Source of the DNA: Flavobacterium sp.
GTDB taxonomy: Bacteria; Bacteroidota; Bacteroidia; Flavobacteriales; Flavobacteriaceae
NCBI RefSeq assembly: GCF_004295795.1
Contig: NZ_SEBR01000015.1
Location: 28,116-92,115 of the forward strand
Direction of reading: 5' to 3'
DNA: 64,000 nt
Position 1 is the first letter of the stretch. The number at the start of each line of letters is the position of its first letter. Positions 24,160 to 33,930 of this stretch are shown here, piece after piece. The translations under genes and the position numbers were made by a program. The notes under the pieces were generated by a model. That model saw only the letters and a program-made list of their open reading frames with translations. It was not told the origin of the DNA and did not search any database.

Positions 24160-25187
24160 GAGAAGTCGATTTGGAGTTCGGCTTTGAATCTCGAGTTGGA
24201 TTCCGATGTTTCGAGTTTGTGTTTTTTCGGATACAAAATGGCCAGACGGTTATTGAGATTGTCGAGACCAATACCACCGATTTTGTCTTTTTTGTGTTTT
24301 CCGATCGTATTTTCGACGAGAATTCCCAATCGTTTTTCATCGGATGAAATTTTGATAAAGACCGGATCGCCGTTCGAAAAAGTGCCATGTTTCATCGCAT
24401 TCTCGATAAATGGCGAAAGCAGATACGGCGGAATTTGCTGGTTTTCGTCCTCGATATCAATTTCCCATTTCACGAAATCTTTTTCGTAATGGCGCAATTC
24501 CTCAAGTTCGATGTACGACCTTATGTATTCGAGTTCTTCCGAAAGCCGTATCTGGTTTTTTTGCGCTTCGTAAGTCGTAAACCGCATAATGTGACTCAGT
24601 TTTTCGATCGCAGGCAAAGATTTGTCCGAATTCGCGTTCACCATCGCATAAATGTTGTTCAACGTATTGAAGATGAAATGCGGATTGATCTGTGCTTTGA
24701 GGAACTTGATTTCGGTGTTTTTCTGTTCGCGGATCACGAAGTTGTTGTAATCCAAAGTGCGTATCAAGAACAAAACCGACCAAAGAATTGCGCTCAATAA
24801 AATCGGTTTGCTGCTGAAGAAAATATTGTCGTAGAAATAGAAAACGATTCCGGTTCCGGGCGCGTAGTTCGTCGTTCCGAAAAAGTACAAAGCGGCGACT
24901 TCTTCGACAAGATATCTTAAGGCGATAAAAAAAACCAACACGGTCAAATAGCCGAAAAGCACTTTTTTCCATCGGAAAGGATTGAACACTTTTGGCATGA
25001 TCACGATGTAATTCAGATAAAAAGTCGCCAGGAAAATCGAGATCAAAGTGATCGAAAACAGCGAAGTCTCGAATGTAAAAACAAGTCCTTCCTTGCTTAT
25101 CATCACAAAACTGTAATAGCCGAAAATGAGCCAAAAACCAATGTGGACGGCGATTTCCTTGGGCAAACTGATCGGGTTTCTATACAT
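24156..25187 (-). CDS. LytS-like sensor histidine kinase
   Basis: A 343-residue kinase (start ATG 25187; the longer frame lacks sense). Four hydrophobic segments span about 12-32, 42-64, 76-98 and 122-145, then comes the His_kinase domain with His170 in KAQINPHFIFNTLNNIY, and an ATPase domain (PPYLLSPFIENAMKHG, GGIGLDNLNNRLAI). There is no large extracellular sensor, so it probably senses the membrane or a small ligand within it. It is co-transcribed with the LytTR regulator. Confidence 0.92.
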   Translation of the reverse strand: MYRNPISLPKEIAVHIGFWLIFGYYSFVMISKEGLVFTFETSLFSITLISIFLATFYLNYIVIMPKVFNPFRWKKVLFGYLTVLVFFIALRYLVEEVAALYFFGTTNYAPGTGIVFYFYDNIFFSSKPILLSAILWSVLFLIRTLDYNNFVIREQKNTEIKFLKAQINPHFIFNTLNNIYAMVNANSDKSLPAIEKLSHIMRFTTYEAQKNQIRLSEELEYIRSYIELEELRHYEKDFVKWEIDIEDENQQIPPYLLSPFIENAMKHGTFSNGDPVFIKISSDEKRLGILVENTIGKHKKDKIGGIGLDNLNNRLAILYPKKHKLETSESNSRFKAELQIDFS

Positions 25188-25326
25188 CGTGATTTCGTTT
25201 CTGTAAAAGTAGCCAATCCTTTCGTGCGGTGTTCGCGGGTTCGTCGACCGCGCAAACGGGTTCGTCGATAAACTTTCGTCGGTACAAACCAAAATGCAAA
25301 CTTTGCTTCAACAAAAAACAACTATC

Positions 25327-26139
25327 ATGAAAGCAATTATCGCCCTTGCCCTTTTCGTCGCTTCTCAAGCGCAAGCCCAATTCGAGAAAATCCAGATTCC
25401 GACGAAATTCGACCAAACCGTAAAAGTACTCAACGTAGGAACTTTCCACATGGGATTTTCATCAGATGCAAACGTCACCGAATTCGACGAACACAACAAA
25501 GAAAACGTCAAACAAGTGCACGAGATCGCCAAGATGATCGCGGCTTTCAAACCGACCGTGATTATCGTGGAATCGCCCGTGGCCAACGATGTCTCGCTTC
25601 AAAAACAGTATCAGGATTACCTGGCGAATCCGAAGATGAAAATCGACAATCCATCAGAAATCGAGCTGTTGGCCTTTGAGGTCGGACGCCTTTCCAAAAC
25701 CGCGAAAGTCTACGGAATCGACTACAAGGAAGGCTACAATTACATGATCGGGAATTCGGTCAAAAGCAATGATATGGCGACTTACGAGAGATATATGTCG
25801 GTCATGGAAGCCTTCGAAAAGAAACATCCTGAGGAAAAAATGAGCGTTCTCGAGAAACTGAAAATCACCAACAGCGCAAATTATCTCGACTTTTTGATCA
25901 ACATCAACGCCGATATGTTGTTGCACATCGCCTCGCCGGGAAAATCAGAAGGCGCAGACGAAGCAGCGAAATTCTACCACAGAAATCTCGTGATGTATTC
26001 CAACCTAAACCAAATCGAACTCACACCGAACGACCGCGTTTTTATCTTGATGGGCGCGACGCACACCGCGTTTTTCAAGGAATTGATGGAACGCAGCCCG
26101 AAATACGAATTGGTCGAAACCGCGAAATATCTCAAATAA
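25327..26139 (+). CDS. DUF5694 exported protein
   Basis: A 270-residue protein starting at ATG 25327, with a clean signal peptide (MKAIIALALFVASQAQAQ). NVGTFHMGF near the start, the PTVIIVESP segment and GATHTAF near the end resemble the TraB/EreA-like fold, in which His and Glu sit in similar positions. No enzyme activity is established for DUF5694. Transcribed away from the LytS gene with 139 bp between them. Confidence 0.8.
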   Translation: MKAIIALALFVASQAQAQFEKIQIPTKFDQTVKVLNVGTFHMGFSSDANVTEFDEHNKENVKQVHEIAKMIAAFKPTVIIVESPVANDVSLQKQYQDYLANPKMKIDNPSEIELLAFEVGRLSKTAKVYGIDYKEGYNYMIGNSVKSNDMATYERYMSVMEAFEKKHPEEKMSVLEKLKITNSANYLDFLININADMLLHIASPGKSEGADEAAKFYHRNLVMYSNLNQIELTPNDRVFILMGATHTAFFKELMERSPKYELVETAKYLK

Positions 26140-26162
26140 TCAGCAATCAAATCTCCAACAGA

Positions 26163-26208
26163 AAAACGTTTCCGCATCAATTTGACGTGGAAACGTTTTG
26201 TTTTTTGG
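26163..26208 (+). terminator. Bidirectional terminator between the DUF5694 and DJ-1 genes
   Basis: AAAACGTTTCC (26163-26173) and GGAAACGTTTT (26189-26199) form a perfect 11-bp stem followed by T-rich sequence; the minus strand also has a T run. It lies between two convergent genes. Confidence 0.85.
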
Positions 26209-26228
26209 ACTGTTGGATTGTCGTTCGA

Positions 26229-26900
26229 TCACGCTTCCAGAACAGCGATCATTTTCTCTGCGACGCCTTTCGCCGATGCCGGATTTTGGCCCGTGACCAA
26301 ACGCCCGTCAGTGATGGAATTCGCTGACCAAGGTTCGGCCGCGTGGAAAATCGCGCCTTGTTCCTCAAGCGCTGTCTGTAACTCGAAAGGCACGTCGGCT
26401 TTGGCATAATTGTCTTCTTCCTCATTCGTGAACGATGCGATATTCTTGCCATTTACGAGATACGAACCGTTGCTCAACCTGACGTTCAAAAGGGAAACCG
26501 GGCCGTGACAAACCGCTCCAACCACGGCATTTCGCTCATAAGTTTCTCTGATGATTTGTTTCAGATGAGGATTTTCGGGCATATCGACCATTGGAGCCAA
26601 TCCGCCGGGAATGAAAATGGCGTCGTATTGGAAAACGTTTACTTCGGACAGTTTTGTCGCTTTCTGCATATCGGCCCAACCTTTTCCCACTAGAAACGAA
26701 AGATTGTCCGGATCGTTGGCCAAATTCAATGCGTCGAGATACGGTGTTTCTCCGGTCAGACTCGCAAAATCGATTTGGTACTTGGCACGGTCAAATTCGG
26801 CATACGGATGCGCTACTTCTGGCAAAAAAGTGCCGGTTCTTCTATTGTTTGGGCCAATCGCGTTGGCGTTCGATACGATGATCAGGATTTTTTTGGACAT
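26229..26900 (-). CDS. DJ-1/PfpI-family protein, Hsp31/glyoxalase III-like
   Basis: A 223-residue cytoplasmic protein. The nucleophile elbow is AVCHGP with Cys131, and the partner Glu lies in TGTFLPE near residue 28, the pattern of the larger Hsp31/YDR533C-type members. These act as holdases or remove methylglyoxal. It is the first of three minus-strand genes that read Crp regulator, ABM protein, DJ-1, a typical electrophile or redox stress set. A separate PfpI domain is fused to the catalase at 54133-56283. Confidence 0.88.
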   Translation of the reverse strand: MSKKILIIVSNANAIGPNNRRTGTFLPEVAHPYAEFDRAKYQIDFASLTGETPYLDALNLANDPDNLSFLVGKGWADMQKATKLSEVNVFQYDAIFIPGGLAPMVDMPENPHLKQIIRETYERNAVVGAVCHGPVSLLNVRLSNGSYLVNGKNIASFTNEEEDNYAKADVPFELQTALEEQGAIFHAAEPWSANSITDGRLVTGQNPASAKGVAEKMIAVLEA

Positions 26901-26936
26901 GATTTCCAGGTTTTGATTTGATAAAAAAGTGTTGTT

Positions 26937-27227
26937 TCAGAATAGTTTTTTGACGGGAATGACTTCGCGAATTTCGAGCAGCGGAAGAATTTTTCCGGCC
27001 ACGATTTCAAGGTAATGTTGCGAGTTTTTGTGAGCTTCGAGCGCGGTTTTGTCGGCGTAGCGTTCGTGCAGGAAAATCACTGTCGAATCGTCTTCGGACT
27101 GAAAACTTTCATATAGCAGATTTCCGGGTTCGAGTTTGCTTTTTTGGGCCGCGACTTCCAAAAGTTCGAGCACTTTCTGGGTTTCGTCCGGCTTGGTTTT
27201 CCATTTTACTAATACTTCGGTTTCCAT
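26937..27227 (-). CDS. Antibiotic biosynthesis monooxygenase (ABM) domain protein
   Basis: A 96-residue single ABM (dimeric alpha-beta barrel) domain: VKWKTKPDETQKVLELLEVA at the start, then ESFQSEDDSTVIFLHERYADKTALEAH with the usual H-rich turn. Members often are small quinol or quinone monooxygenases such as YgiN; others have no known substrate. It lies 36 bp upstream of the DJ-1 gene and is probably co-transcribed with it. Confidence 0.85.
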   Translation of the reverse strand: METEVLVKWKTKPDETQKVLELLEVAAQKSKLEPGNLLYESFQSEDDSTVIFLHERYADKTALEAHKNSQHYLEIVAGKILPLLEIREVIPVKKLF

Positions 27228-27435
27228 AATCTTTGACTTTATTTCTTGTTGAAATCTTTGTCAAAGTTGCGATGTTCGGTTTTGGAAAAAATTGATGTAT
27301 GGTAAGAAAAACGAACTCCAAATTATTGATTACGTTGGAGAGCCGAATGTCAAGCGACGAAAAGTAAATTAATATTGAATTTGGACTACAATTCCTAATA
27401 CGGCGAAGTAAAGTCAAAAACACCACAGAATCGAA

Positions 27436-28014
27436 TCACGCCCGCGCCAGCTCATGCCGAATCCGGCTCAAACTTTCAGTAGTGATTCCCAAATAAGAAG
27501 CCAGGTGGTAATTCTTGATGTGCTTTTCGATATCGGGATACGTTTTTAGGAAAGTCTGGTATTTTTCCTTGGCCGACATCGCCAGATCAGACAGAATTCG
27601 CTTTTGGAAACTTCCAAAAAAACGCTCCATTTTTATCCTGAAAAACGTCTCGATCGCCGGAATTTCGCGGTAAAGTTCTTCCATACTTTGATGCGACAAT
27701 TTGAGCAAAGTTGCATCTTGCAGGCATTCGATGTTAAGAATCGAAATCCCCGAAGTAAAAAACGCCGTGTAATCGCTGATGAACCAATCGCTCACAGCAA
27801 ATTGCAACGTAAAATCCCTGCCCGCGTCCGTTATGAAAAACGTGCGCATGCAACCGTCGACCACATAATATTGAAACGGCACCGATTGTCCGGCCGAGAG
27901 TAGCAAATCGCCTTTCCTGACGCGAATTTCCTCGAGTTTCGATTCGACGAGCACGAGTTCCGAAGCAGTGAAATCCAAATCCCTGAAAACCTTTCTGGCG
28001 TTGCTGTCGTTCAT
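27436..28014 (-). CDS. Crp/Fnr-family transcriptional regulator
   Basis: A 192-residue regulator with an N-terminal cNMP-binding-like beta barrel (about 15-115: KGDLLLSAGQSVPFQYYVVDGCMR) and a C-terminal winged helix whose recognition region is LASYLGITTESLSRIRHEL. It lacks the Cys set of Fnr iron-sulfur proteins. Single-domain regulators of this kind in Bacteroidota often sit next to redox enzymes. A 208-bp gap separates it from the ABM gene, in which I see nothing distinct. Regulation of the ABM and DJ-1 genes by it is only inferred. Confidence 0.88.
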   Translation of the reverse strand: MNDSNARKVFRDLDFTASELVLVESKLEEIRVRKGDLLLSAGQSVPFQYYVVDGCMRTFFITDAGRDFTLQFAVSDWFISDYTAFFTSGISILNIECLQDATLLKLSHQSMEELYREIPAIETFFRIKMERFFGSFQKRILSDLAMSAKEKYQTFLKTYPDIEKHIKNYHLASYLGITTESLSRIRHELARA

Positions 28015-28105
28015 TTTGTGATGCGTTTCCCGAGCCTAAATGTAGCGTTTGGAAACGACATCACAAATTTGCGTGCGAGCCAAAATCAGCGAAAGCCAAA
28101 TCGCA

Positions 28106-29950
28106 TCAATTCTTGACGATCTTGAAACTTTCAGTTCCTTTCTCTTTCGATTTGAGATTCAGGATGTAAACGCCATTGCTGAGATTTTCTACCGAAACCG
28201 AATTTTGTCCGTTGAAGTTTCCTTTGGCTAAAACCTGTCCAAGAACGCTCACGATTTCATACGATTCCAATGTGCCATCAAATTCAATATTGACGACTGA
28301 CGATGTCGGATTCGGGTAAATTCTTGTTTTCTCCGACTCAAAATCAATAGCGCCAAGCGTTCCACACGGACTCGCCGCGAGTTTTGCCATAAAGAAATCG
28401 GTGTAATCGGTTACGTTCTGCACTTTTTGGATTGTCGGAACATTGTCGTTCGCAAGCGTGAACATATCGGTGTAAAAATATCCGCCTACGACATAATTGC
28501 CGTCTTTGTCTGCCGCGACAGCAGTCAATCCGTCGTCGTAGCCCGGCAAACTCATGATGTCGTGCAAACCGATTGCCGTTCCCGTGTTTTTGTTCAGCCG
28601 CAACAAAATAGGATCTGACCTGAAATTCGGCGGTCGGTTTATCGGAAAATTGTCCCAAATCTCGCTGTCGGCCTGGCCTGCAATCGCGATTTCGTCACCG
28701 TTTATGGCCATGTCGTGAAATTGGTGTGACGCGGTGTAAAACTCGACGTTGTAAGCCGTTGGCACTTTCGTCCACAAAATTTCTCCCGCCGGATTCATTT
28801 TTAGCACGTAATTTATGTTTCCTTCGAGGTTTGTCGGAAATTGGTAAGTGCCCAACGTCACAACATTCGGATTCACGCGAAAATACTTTCCGCACAAGTA
28901 CAAATTCGACTCGGAATCAATCTGCAAATCGTAAATCCTGTTGTCTTCAAGTGTCGCAGAAGAACCCATTTCCTTTCGCCAGATTTCCTGTCCGGTATTC
29001 GAAAAAGCCAACATGAAAGCCTGTTTTTCAAGCTTTATTCCGTTTACCCATAAGTCGTTTATCATGAAAATATCGCCATTCGTCCCGAATCCGGCCACAT
29101 AATAGCGCTGCAAATTCTCGTCGTATCGGAAATCGGTGTGATTTGGAAGCAGATAGCCTTTCATGTTTATATCGATCGCGCTCAAAATTGTCCCGTTGGC
29201 GTTCAGGCGAAGGATAAAATACTTGGGATCTACGTTGAATTCATCCGAAACCACCGCCAATCCGTTCGCGTGAATGCCTGTCCTGAAACCCACAAGCGAA
29301 CTCAAAGTGCCGTCTTGGTGAACCACAATTTGCGACATTCCGCAAGCGCGCAACGACTGGTTTACGTCGCCTTGCGGCATTACGCGCCACGCGAGCGAGC
29401 CGTTAGATGTGTTGTATTTCAAGATTGCGCCCGTTTTCCAGCCTTCTTGCGGTTGGCCAAAATCGGCTACGGTCGTGGGCATGAAATTCGTCGGACTAAA
29501 ATGTGGAGGCGCGTATTCGGCTCCGAATCCGGAAAAATTCAACACGCTGGCGTTCAGGTACAAACCGCCGTTATTGTCGACCGAAATCTTGTAACTATCG
29601 TCATCGCTGCCACCGCCGATGGTTTGTGTCCAACGCAAAGCGCCCGAACAGTCCGTAGAAATCAAAACAACATCAGTAGGCGAAAGCGTGCCTTGGCTCC
29701 AATTGTAAGTCGTAAGCGGACTGCCTTCGTATTCCGCCGATTGCTTGGTGACGAATGCCACAAAGTAATAATTGTTTTCGGAATCGACCGCGATGTCGAG
29801 AATCTGTTCGCTGCTAAAGCCGTAAGCGATGTCCGATTCGGTCGAAGTCTGCGCGAGCGCACCACCTTTTTTGGCCCATTGCCATTGATAAGTCTGGGCC
29901 GATGAGGCAAAAGCGACGAGCAAAAATGGGACGAGTAAAGTTTTCTTCAT
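28106..29950 (-). CDS. T9SS-secreted protein with propeller repeats
   Basis: A 614-residue protein (start ATG 29950) with signal peptide MKKTLLVPFLLVAFASSAQT. The body holds repeated blades of about 55-60 residues (DIAVDSENNYYFVAFV, ISVDNNGGLYLNAS, LQIDSESNLYLCGKYF, AVAADKDGNYVVGGYF), as in SBBP/NHL-like beta-propellers. The last 75 residues are a type A sorting tail (RIYPNPTSSVVNIEF ... ENLSNGVYILNL ... FKIVKN). It should be exported by the type IX system and held at or released from the surface. The ligand is unknown. Confidence 0.88.
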   Translation of the reverse strand: MKKTLLVPFLLVAFASSAQTYQWQWAKKGGALAQTSTESDIAYGFSSEQILDIAVDSENNYYFVAFVTKQSAEYEGSPLTTYNWSQGTLSPTDVVLISTDCSGALRWTQTIGGGSDDDSYKISVDNNGGLYLNASVLNFSGFGAEYAPPHFSPTNFMPTTVADFGQPQEGWKTGAILKYNTSNGSLAWRVMPQGDVNQSLRACGMSQIVVHQDGTLSSLVGFRTGIHANGLAVVSDEFNVDPKYFILRLNANGTILSAIDINMKGYLLPNHTDFRYDENLQRYYVAGFGTNGDIFMINDLWVNGIKLEKQAFMLAFSNTGQEIWRKEMGSSATLEDNRIYDLQIDSESNLYLCGKYFRVNPNVVTLGTYQFPTNLEGNINYVLKMNPAGEILWTKVPTAYNVEFYTASHQFHDMAINGDEIAIAGQADSEIWDNFPINRPPNFRSDPILLRLNKNTGTAIGLHDIMSLPGYDDGLTAVAADKDGNYVVGGYFYTDMFTLANDNVPTIQKVQNVTDYTDFFMAKLAASPCGTLGAIDFESEKTRIYPNPTSSVVNIEFDGTLESYEIVSVLGQVLAKGNFNGQNSVSVENLSNGVYILNLKSKEKGTESFKIVKN

Positions 29951-30181
29951 GCTTGATTGGTCTTTGATCGATTGTGAATCCGAAAATAATAATTTCTGTA
30001 AGAAATTTACCAATGATTTAGTTTTTGTGGACTTTGGCCGAGAATCTGTTTGACAACTCACAAATCCTATCGCGAAATCAAAAATCCCAATGCGAAACCA
30101 ATTTGCCGTTTCGTCGTTCTGCCTTAACTTTACGGAAGTCCGAAAAAAATCGAATTCGGAAGCAAACAAACACTTTTTACC

Positions 30182-30880
30182 ATGAACCGACCTTATATAA
30201 TTTGCCACATGATGTCGTCGATAAACGGCAAAATCCTCACTGAAAATTGGGGCAACGTGCTCGAAAGCGGCGAACTCGGAAACCTGTACGAAGACTTCCA
30301 CGAAAAACTTGACGCCCAAGCCTGGATGTGCGGACGAAATACGCTCGAAATCGACTTTACCCACGGTGCGAAACCAGAATTAGTGAAATCGTCCGAAGCC
30401 ATAACCCGCACGATTTATAAGGCGAATTCGGATGCCGAAAGTTTCGCGATCGCGATCGACACTCACGGAAAATTGGGCTGGCAAGACGACAACATCGACG
30501 GCGACCACGTGATTTCGATGCTGTCGGAAAAAGTGTCCGACGAGTACTTGCATTTCCTCAAGCGAAAAGGCATTTCGTACATCGTTTCGGGGAAATCAGA
30601 AGTCGATCTCAAAGCGGCTTTCGGGATTTTGTATACCGAATTCGGAATCGGAAAAATCCTGCTCGAAGGCGGCGGACACGTGAACGGATCGATTTACGAA
30701 GCCGGACTTCTGGACGAATTGAGCCTGATCGTTTTGCCGATAATCGACACGACTCCAAATACGCCGACGGTTTTCGAATACACGTCCGATTCCGGAAAAA
30801 ACGAGGTCGAATTGCTCGAACTCAAAGAAGTGAAACAACTCGCGAAAGGCGCGTTATGGTTGAATTACAGAACGAAATAA
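30182..30880 (+). CDS. RibD C-terminal/dihydrofolate reductase-like protein
   Basis: A 232-residue protein of the RibD_C fold: RPYIICHMMSSINGKI at the start (the substrate loop), WMCGRNTLEIDF, and GIGKILLEGGGHVNGSIYEAGLLDELSLIVLP near the end, which binds NADPH. It has no deaminase domain, so it is not complete RibD. Stand-alone members reduce pterin- or riboflavin-like compounds, but the actual substrate is unknown. It is coupled to the next gene by a 1-bp TAATG overlap. Confidence 0.85.
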   Translation: MNRPYIICHMMSSINGKILTENWGNVLESGELGNLYEDFHEKLDAQAWMCGRNTLEIDFTHGAKPELVKSSEAITRTIYKANSDAESFAIAIDTHGKLGWQDDNIDGDHVISMLSEKVSDEYLHFLKRKGISYIVSGKSEVDLKAAFGILYTEFGIGKILLEGGGHVNGSIYEAGLLDELSLIVLPIIDTTPNTPTVFEYTSDSGKNEVELLELKEVKQLAKGALWLNYRTK

Positions 30881-31245
30881 TGGCGTTGTACAAGGCGATT
30901 TTCAAACTTTCGGGCGGCTCTCAAATCAAGGCGGTTTCGGGTCATGTGCCCGAAGCTTTCTTCGATTCGGTCAAAAAATTGAATGCGGACAATTTGATTT
31001 TGGTGCAACAAGGCCGGTTTGTTTTGAGCAACGAAGTCCACGAATTGCTGGACGAACCAAATGCCTACAACGTTTATGCATCGGTGATTCTGGACTTTCC
31101 CGAAGGCGAAGAAAAATCGGATGCGTTCAAATGGAAAGCGCTCGAAAAAGTCAAGCAGTCGAACTATGCGCGTCCTTTGGCGAGTAATATCAACTATGAG
31201 ATTTTCATCCTGGAATACGTCGATCCGAGTTTTGACGACGATTGA
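30880..31245 (+). CDS. Unknown 121-residue protein
   Basis: The start ATG at 30880 overlaps the preceding stop (TAATG), so I prefer it to the upstream Met at 30856. The protein is small, alpha/beta, acidic at its end (YVDPSFDDD), with no signal peptide or membrane segment. I do not recognise it. The tight coupling to the RibD-like gene suggests a joint role. Confidence 0.6.
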   Translation: MALYKAIFKLSGGSQIKAVSGHVPEAFFDSVKKLNADNLILVQQGRFVLSNEVHELLDEPNAYNVYASVILDFPEGEEKSDAFKWKALEKVKQSNYARPLASNINYEIFILEYVDPSFDDD

Positions 31246-31257
31246 TTTGCGGCAGAT

Positions 31258-32211
31258 TCAGTCAACCGTATCGGGCAAATTGTCGACTTTCCAAGGTTTT
31301 TGGCGTCCATCGAAATTCTTGGCCTCGATGTAGATTTTCTTGACGACGGGAAATTCGGTCTTGATTCTTTCCTCGAGGGAAGAAATCGTCTCGAAAAGTT
31401 CGTCGACTGTCATTTCGCCACGGAATTCGACGTCCAACGCAAGCAAAACCTCGTTCGGCGCCAAGTGCATCGTGAGCGGAAAATACAAAGTCGCGACCGA
31501 CGGTTCGTTGTTCACAAGCTCGTAAATTCCGGTCACGATCGCTGAATCGGCACTTTCTCCAACGAGCAAACCTTTGCTTTCCTTGACCATCGTGATGGCG
31601 ACGAAGACCAAAACCAGTCCGATCAAAATCGAAGCGATCGCATCGAACATCGGATTCCCAAAATAATGTCCGAGGAAAACACCCAAAAGCGCGATCAAAA
31701 GTCCGGCAATGGCGGCGCTTTCCTCGTAAATCACAGCAAACAGCGCCGGATCTTTGCTCATGCTGACTTCTTTCCAAAACCCGTGTTTGCCGCGGCTTCT
31801 GTTAAATTCGCGAACGGCGTAGAACAGCGAGCTTCCTTCAAAAATGATCGATGTCGACAAAACGATATAATTCCAGAACGGATCGCGAAGTTCCACCGGA
31901 TGCTGAATGTGCGTGATGCCTTCGTAGATCGACATTCCGCCGCCGAGCGAGAATACCAAAATGGCCACGATTAGCGACCAAAAATACATTTCCTTTCCGT
32001 GCCCAAACGGATGGCCGCGATCTGGCGGACGTTGGCTGCGCTTCATACCAAGCAGCAAAAGCAGTGAATTTCCGCTGTCGACTGTGCTGTGGATTCCCTC
32101 TGAAATCATGGCCGAACTTCCCGTGACCGACGCAGCGACGAACTTCACGATCGCGATGGCGACATTGGCGGCGAACGCTCCGTAAATGGCGATTTTGGAA
32201 TTTCCGGTCAT
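31258..32211 (-). CDS. Cation diffusion facilitator family transporter
   Basis: A 317-residue CDF protein with about six membrane helices in the first 205 residues. The metal site of helix 2 reads EGIHSTVDSGNS, with the HxxxD pair seen in zinc-selective members. The last 100 residues form the cytoplasmic metallochaperone-like domain. It exports Zn2+ or a similar ion in exchange for protons. It follows the GH13 gene by 69 bp on the same strand, but its function does not point to that operon. Confidence 0.9.
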   Translation of the reverse strand: MTGNSKIAIYGAFAANVAIAIVKFVAASVTGSSAMISEGIHSTVDSGNSLLLLLGMKRSQRPPDRGHPFGHGKEMYFWSLIVAILVFSLGGGMSIYEGITHIQHPVELRDPFWNYIVLSTSIIFEGSSLFYAVREFNRSRGKHGFWKEVSMSKDPALFAVIYEESAAIAGLLIALLGVFLGHYFGNPMFDAIASILIGLVLVFVAITMVKESKGLLVGESADSAIVTGIYELVNNEPSVATLYFPLTMHLAPNEVLLALDVEFRGEMTVDELFETISSLEERIKTEFPVVKKIYIEAKNFDGRQKPWKVDNLPDTVD

Positions 32212-32280
32212 GTTTGGGATTTTGATTTAAGGTACAAAATATCCGAACTAGCGAATGTCAAATTTTTGTGAATGCGCGAA

Positions 32281-33930
32281 TTATTTGGCCTTCGGAGTGT
32301 TTTCGAGTTTGTAGACCAAAATGGAGTTTGCCGCGATTTCAGGTTTTCCGAACAGGATTCTGGCGTTTTTCGGAACATCGATTTTCATCGGATTCCCGAA
32401 ATTGATTACGACTTTAATCACTTGCGAATCGAGTTCGCGCTCAAACAAAATCACCTCATCTTTGAGTTCCAAAGTCTTGTAACTTCCGTACTGCAGCGCT
32501 TTTTCTGAGTTTCGGATGCCAATCAATTTCCGATAAAAACCGAGGATGGAATTCGGATCTTTTTCGGCTTCGGACACATTGACTTTCGCAAAATCGGGAG
32601 CGATCTTGATCCAACTTTTCGATTTGGAAAATCCGGCGAATTCGGACGCGTTCCATTGCATCGGACTTCTCGATTTGTCGCGGTTGTGCTTGTTGCCGAT
32701 TTTGAGCGCTTCCGCGGATGATTTCCCGCTTTCGATCGCCAACCTGTACTGCGTTTTGCCTTGGATATCGACGATTTCGTCAACACTTTCAGCGACGATA
32801 TTCTTCATTCCGATTTCCTCGCCAAAATAGACGAACGGAACGCCTTTGGCCGTAAAAGTCAAGGCTGCTAGCGTTTTGGCACGTTCGATATTCCCATTTG
32901 CCAACCTATCGAGAAGTCTCGGCATGTCGTGGCTTCCGAAGAAAAGCGTTGGGAAATTCGACATGTTTTGTTCCATGCTTTTGAGTTCAGAGAAAATGCG
33001 TTCGGCCGAAAATTCCGGGATGCTTCCGAAGTTGAAATTGAACACGACATCGAGTAGTTCATTCGACTGATAGTATTTCAAGACCTCGATTTTGTCGCTT
33101 CCGATTTCCCCGACCAAGAACTTGTCCGGAAATTCGTTCACGGTTTTCCGGATGGTTCTCATAGCGGCTTTCACACCTTTTTGGTCGATGTCGAATTCGT
33201 GTTTCTGGTTGCCGTTTTGCATCGGATTGTCTTGCAGAATGCCGTCTGTGGTCAGGAAATTGATCACGTCCAAACGGAATCCGTCAACGCCGGCTTTGAG
33301 CCAGAAACGCAAAACATTCTGGATTTCGGCGACAACTTTCGGATTCGACCAATTCAAATCGGCCATTCTGACATCGAATTTGTGGTAGAAAAATTGGTTC
33401 GTCGCCTCATCTTTCTGCCAAGCCGATCCGCCAAAAAAAGATTCCCAATTGTTGGGTTTGTCTTGCCAGATGTAGTAATCGCGATACGGATTCTGCTTCG
33501 ATTTCCGGCTTTCCCGGAACCATTTCGAGTCGGTCGAAGTGTGGTTCAAAACCATGTCCATGATGACTTTTATGCCGCGTTTGTGTGCTTCGGACAAAAA
33601 CTTTTCGAAGTCGGCCTGCGTTCCGTAAGTTGGGTCGATTTGGTAATAATCGGCGACGTCATAACCGTTGTCGACTTTGGGCGATTTGAGAAACGGTGTA
33701 AGCCAAACGCCTTTGACACCAAGCGATTTCAGGTAATCGAGTTTGGATGTGATGCCGTTGAAATCACCAAGACCGTCTGCGTTCGAGTCGGCGTAACTTG
33801 GCATGTAGATTTGGTAGAAAACAGCTTCTTTCCACCATATTTTGGGTTTCCCCGAACGCGATTGCTGTGCGTTCAGGGAAGTAAAAATCAATAAAACTAA
33901 CCCAAAATAATGTATGCTATTTCTTGGCAT
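32281..33930 (-). CDS. GH13 alpha-glucosidase-like enzyme, exported
   Basis: A 549-residue protein (start ATG 33930; the codon at 33939 is TTG) with a signal peptide ending near SLNAQ. GH13 regions I-IV are complete: DMVLNH, GFRLDVIN (nucleophile Asp221), FLVGEIGS (acid/base Glu275) and FFGSHDMPR (His334-Asp335). IWWKEAVFYQIYMPSYADSN is typical of the oligo-1,6-glucosidase/alpha-glucosidase group. It splits alpha-glucosidic bonds in small oligosaccharides in the periplasm. It overlaps the preceding gene by 14 bp and is the last enzyme gene of the second glycan locus. Confidence 0.9.
   Translation of the reverse strand: MPRNSIHYFGLVLLIFTSLNAQQSRSGKPKIWWKEAVFYQIYMPSYADSNADGLGDFNGITSKLDYLKSLGVKGVWLTPFLKSPKVDNGYDVADYYQIDPTYGTQADFEKFLSEAHKRGIKVIMDMVLNHTSTDSKWFRESRKSKQNPYRDYYIWQDKPNNWESFFGGSAWQKDEATNQFFYHKFDVRMADLNWSNPKVVAEIQNVLRFWLKAGVDGFRLDVINFLTTDGILQDNPMQNGNQKHEFDIDQKGVKAAMRTIRKTVNEFPDKFLVGEIGSDKIEVLKYYQSNELLDVVFNFNFGSIPEFSAERIFSELKSMEQNMSNFPTLFFGSHDMPRLLDRLANGNIERAKTLAALTFTAKGVPFVYFGEEIGMKNIVAESVDEIVDIQGKTQYRLAIESGKSSAEALKIGNKHNRDKSRSPMQWNASEFAGFSKSKSWIKIAPDFAKVNVSEAEKDPNSILGFYRKLIGIRNSEKALQYGSYKTLELKDEVILFERELDSQVIKVVINFGNPMKIDVPKNARILFGKPEIAANSILVYKLENTPKAK

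Noticed and set aside
27109..27426. 105-codon minus-strand frame over the ABM gene and its upstream gap
   Set aside because: It overlaps the ABM gene in another frame and has no coding features.
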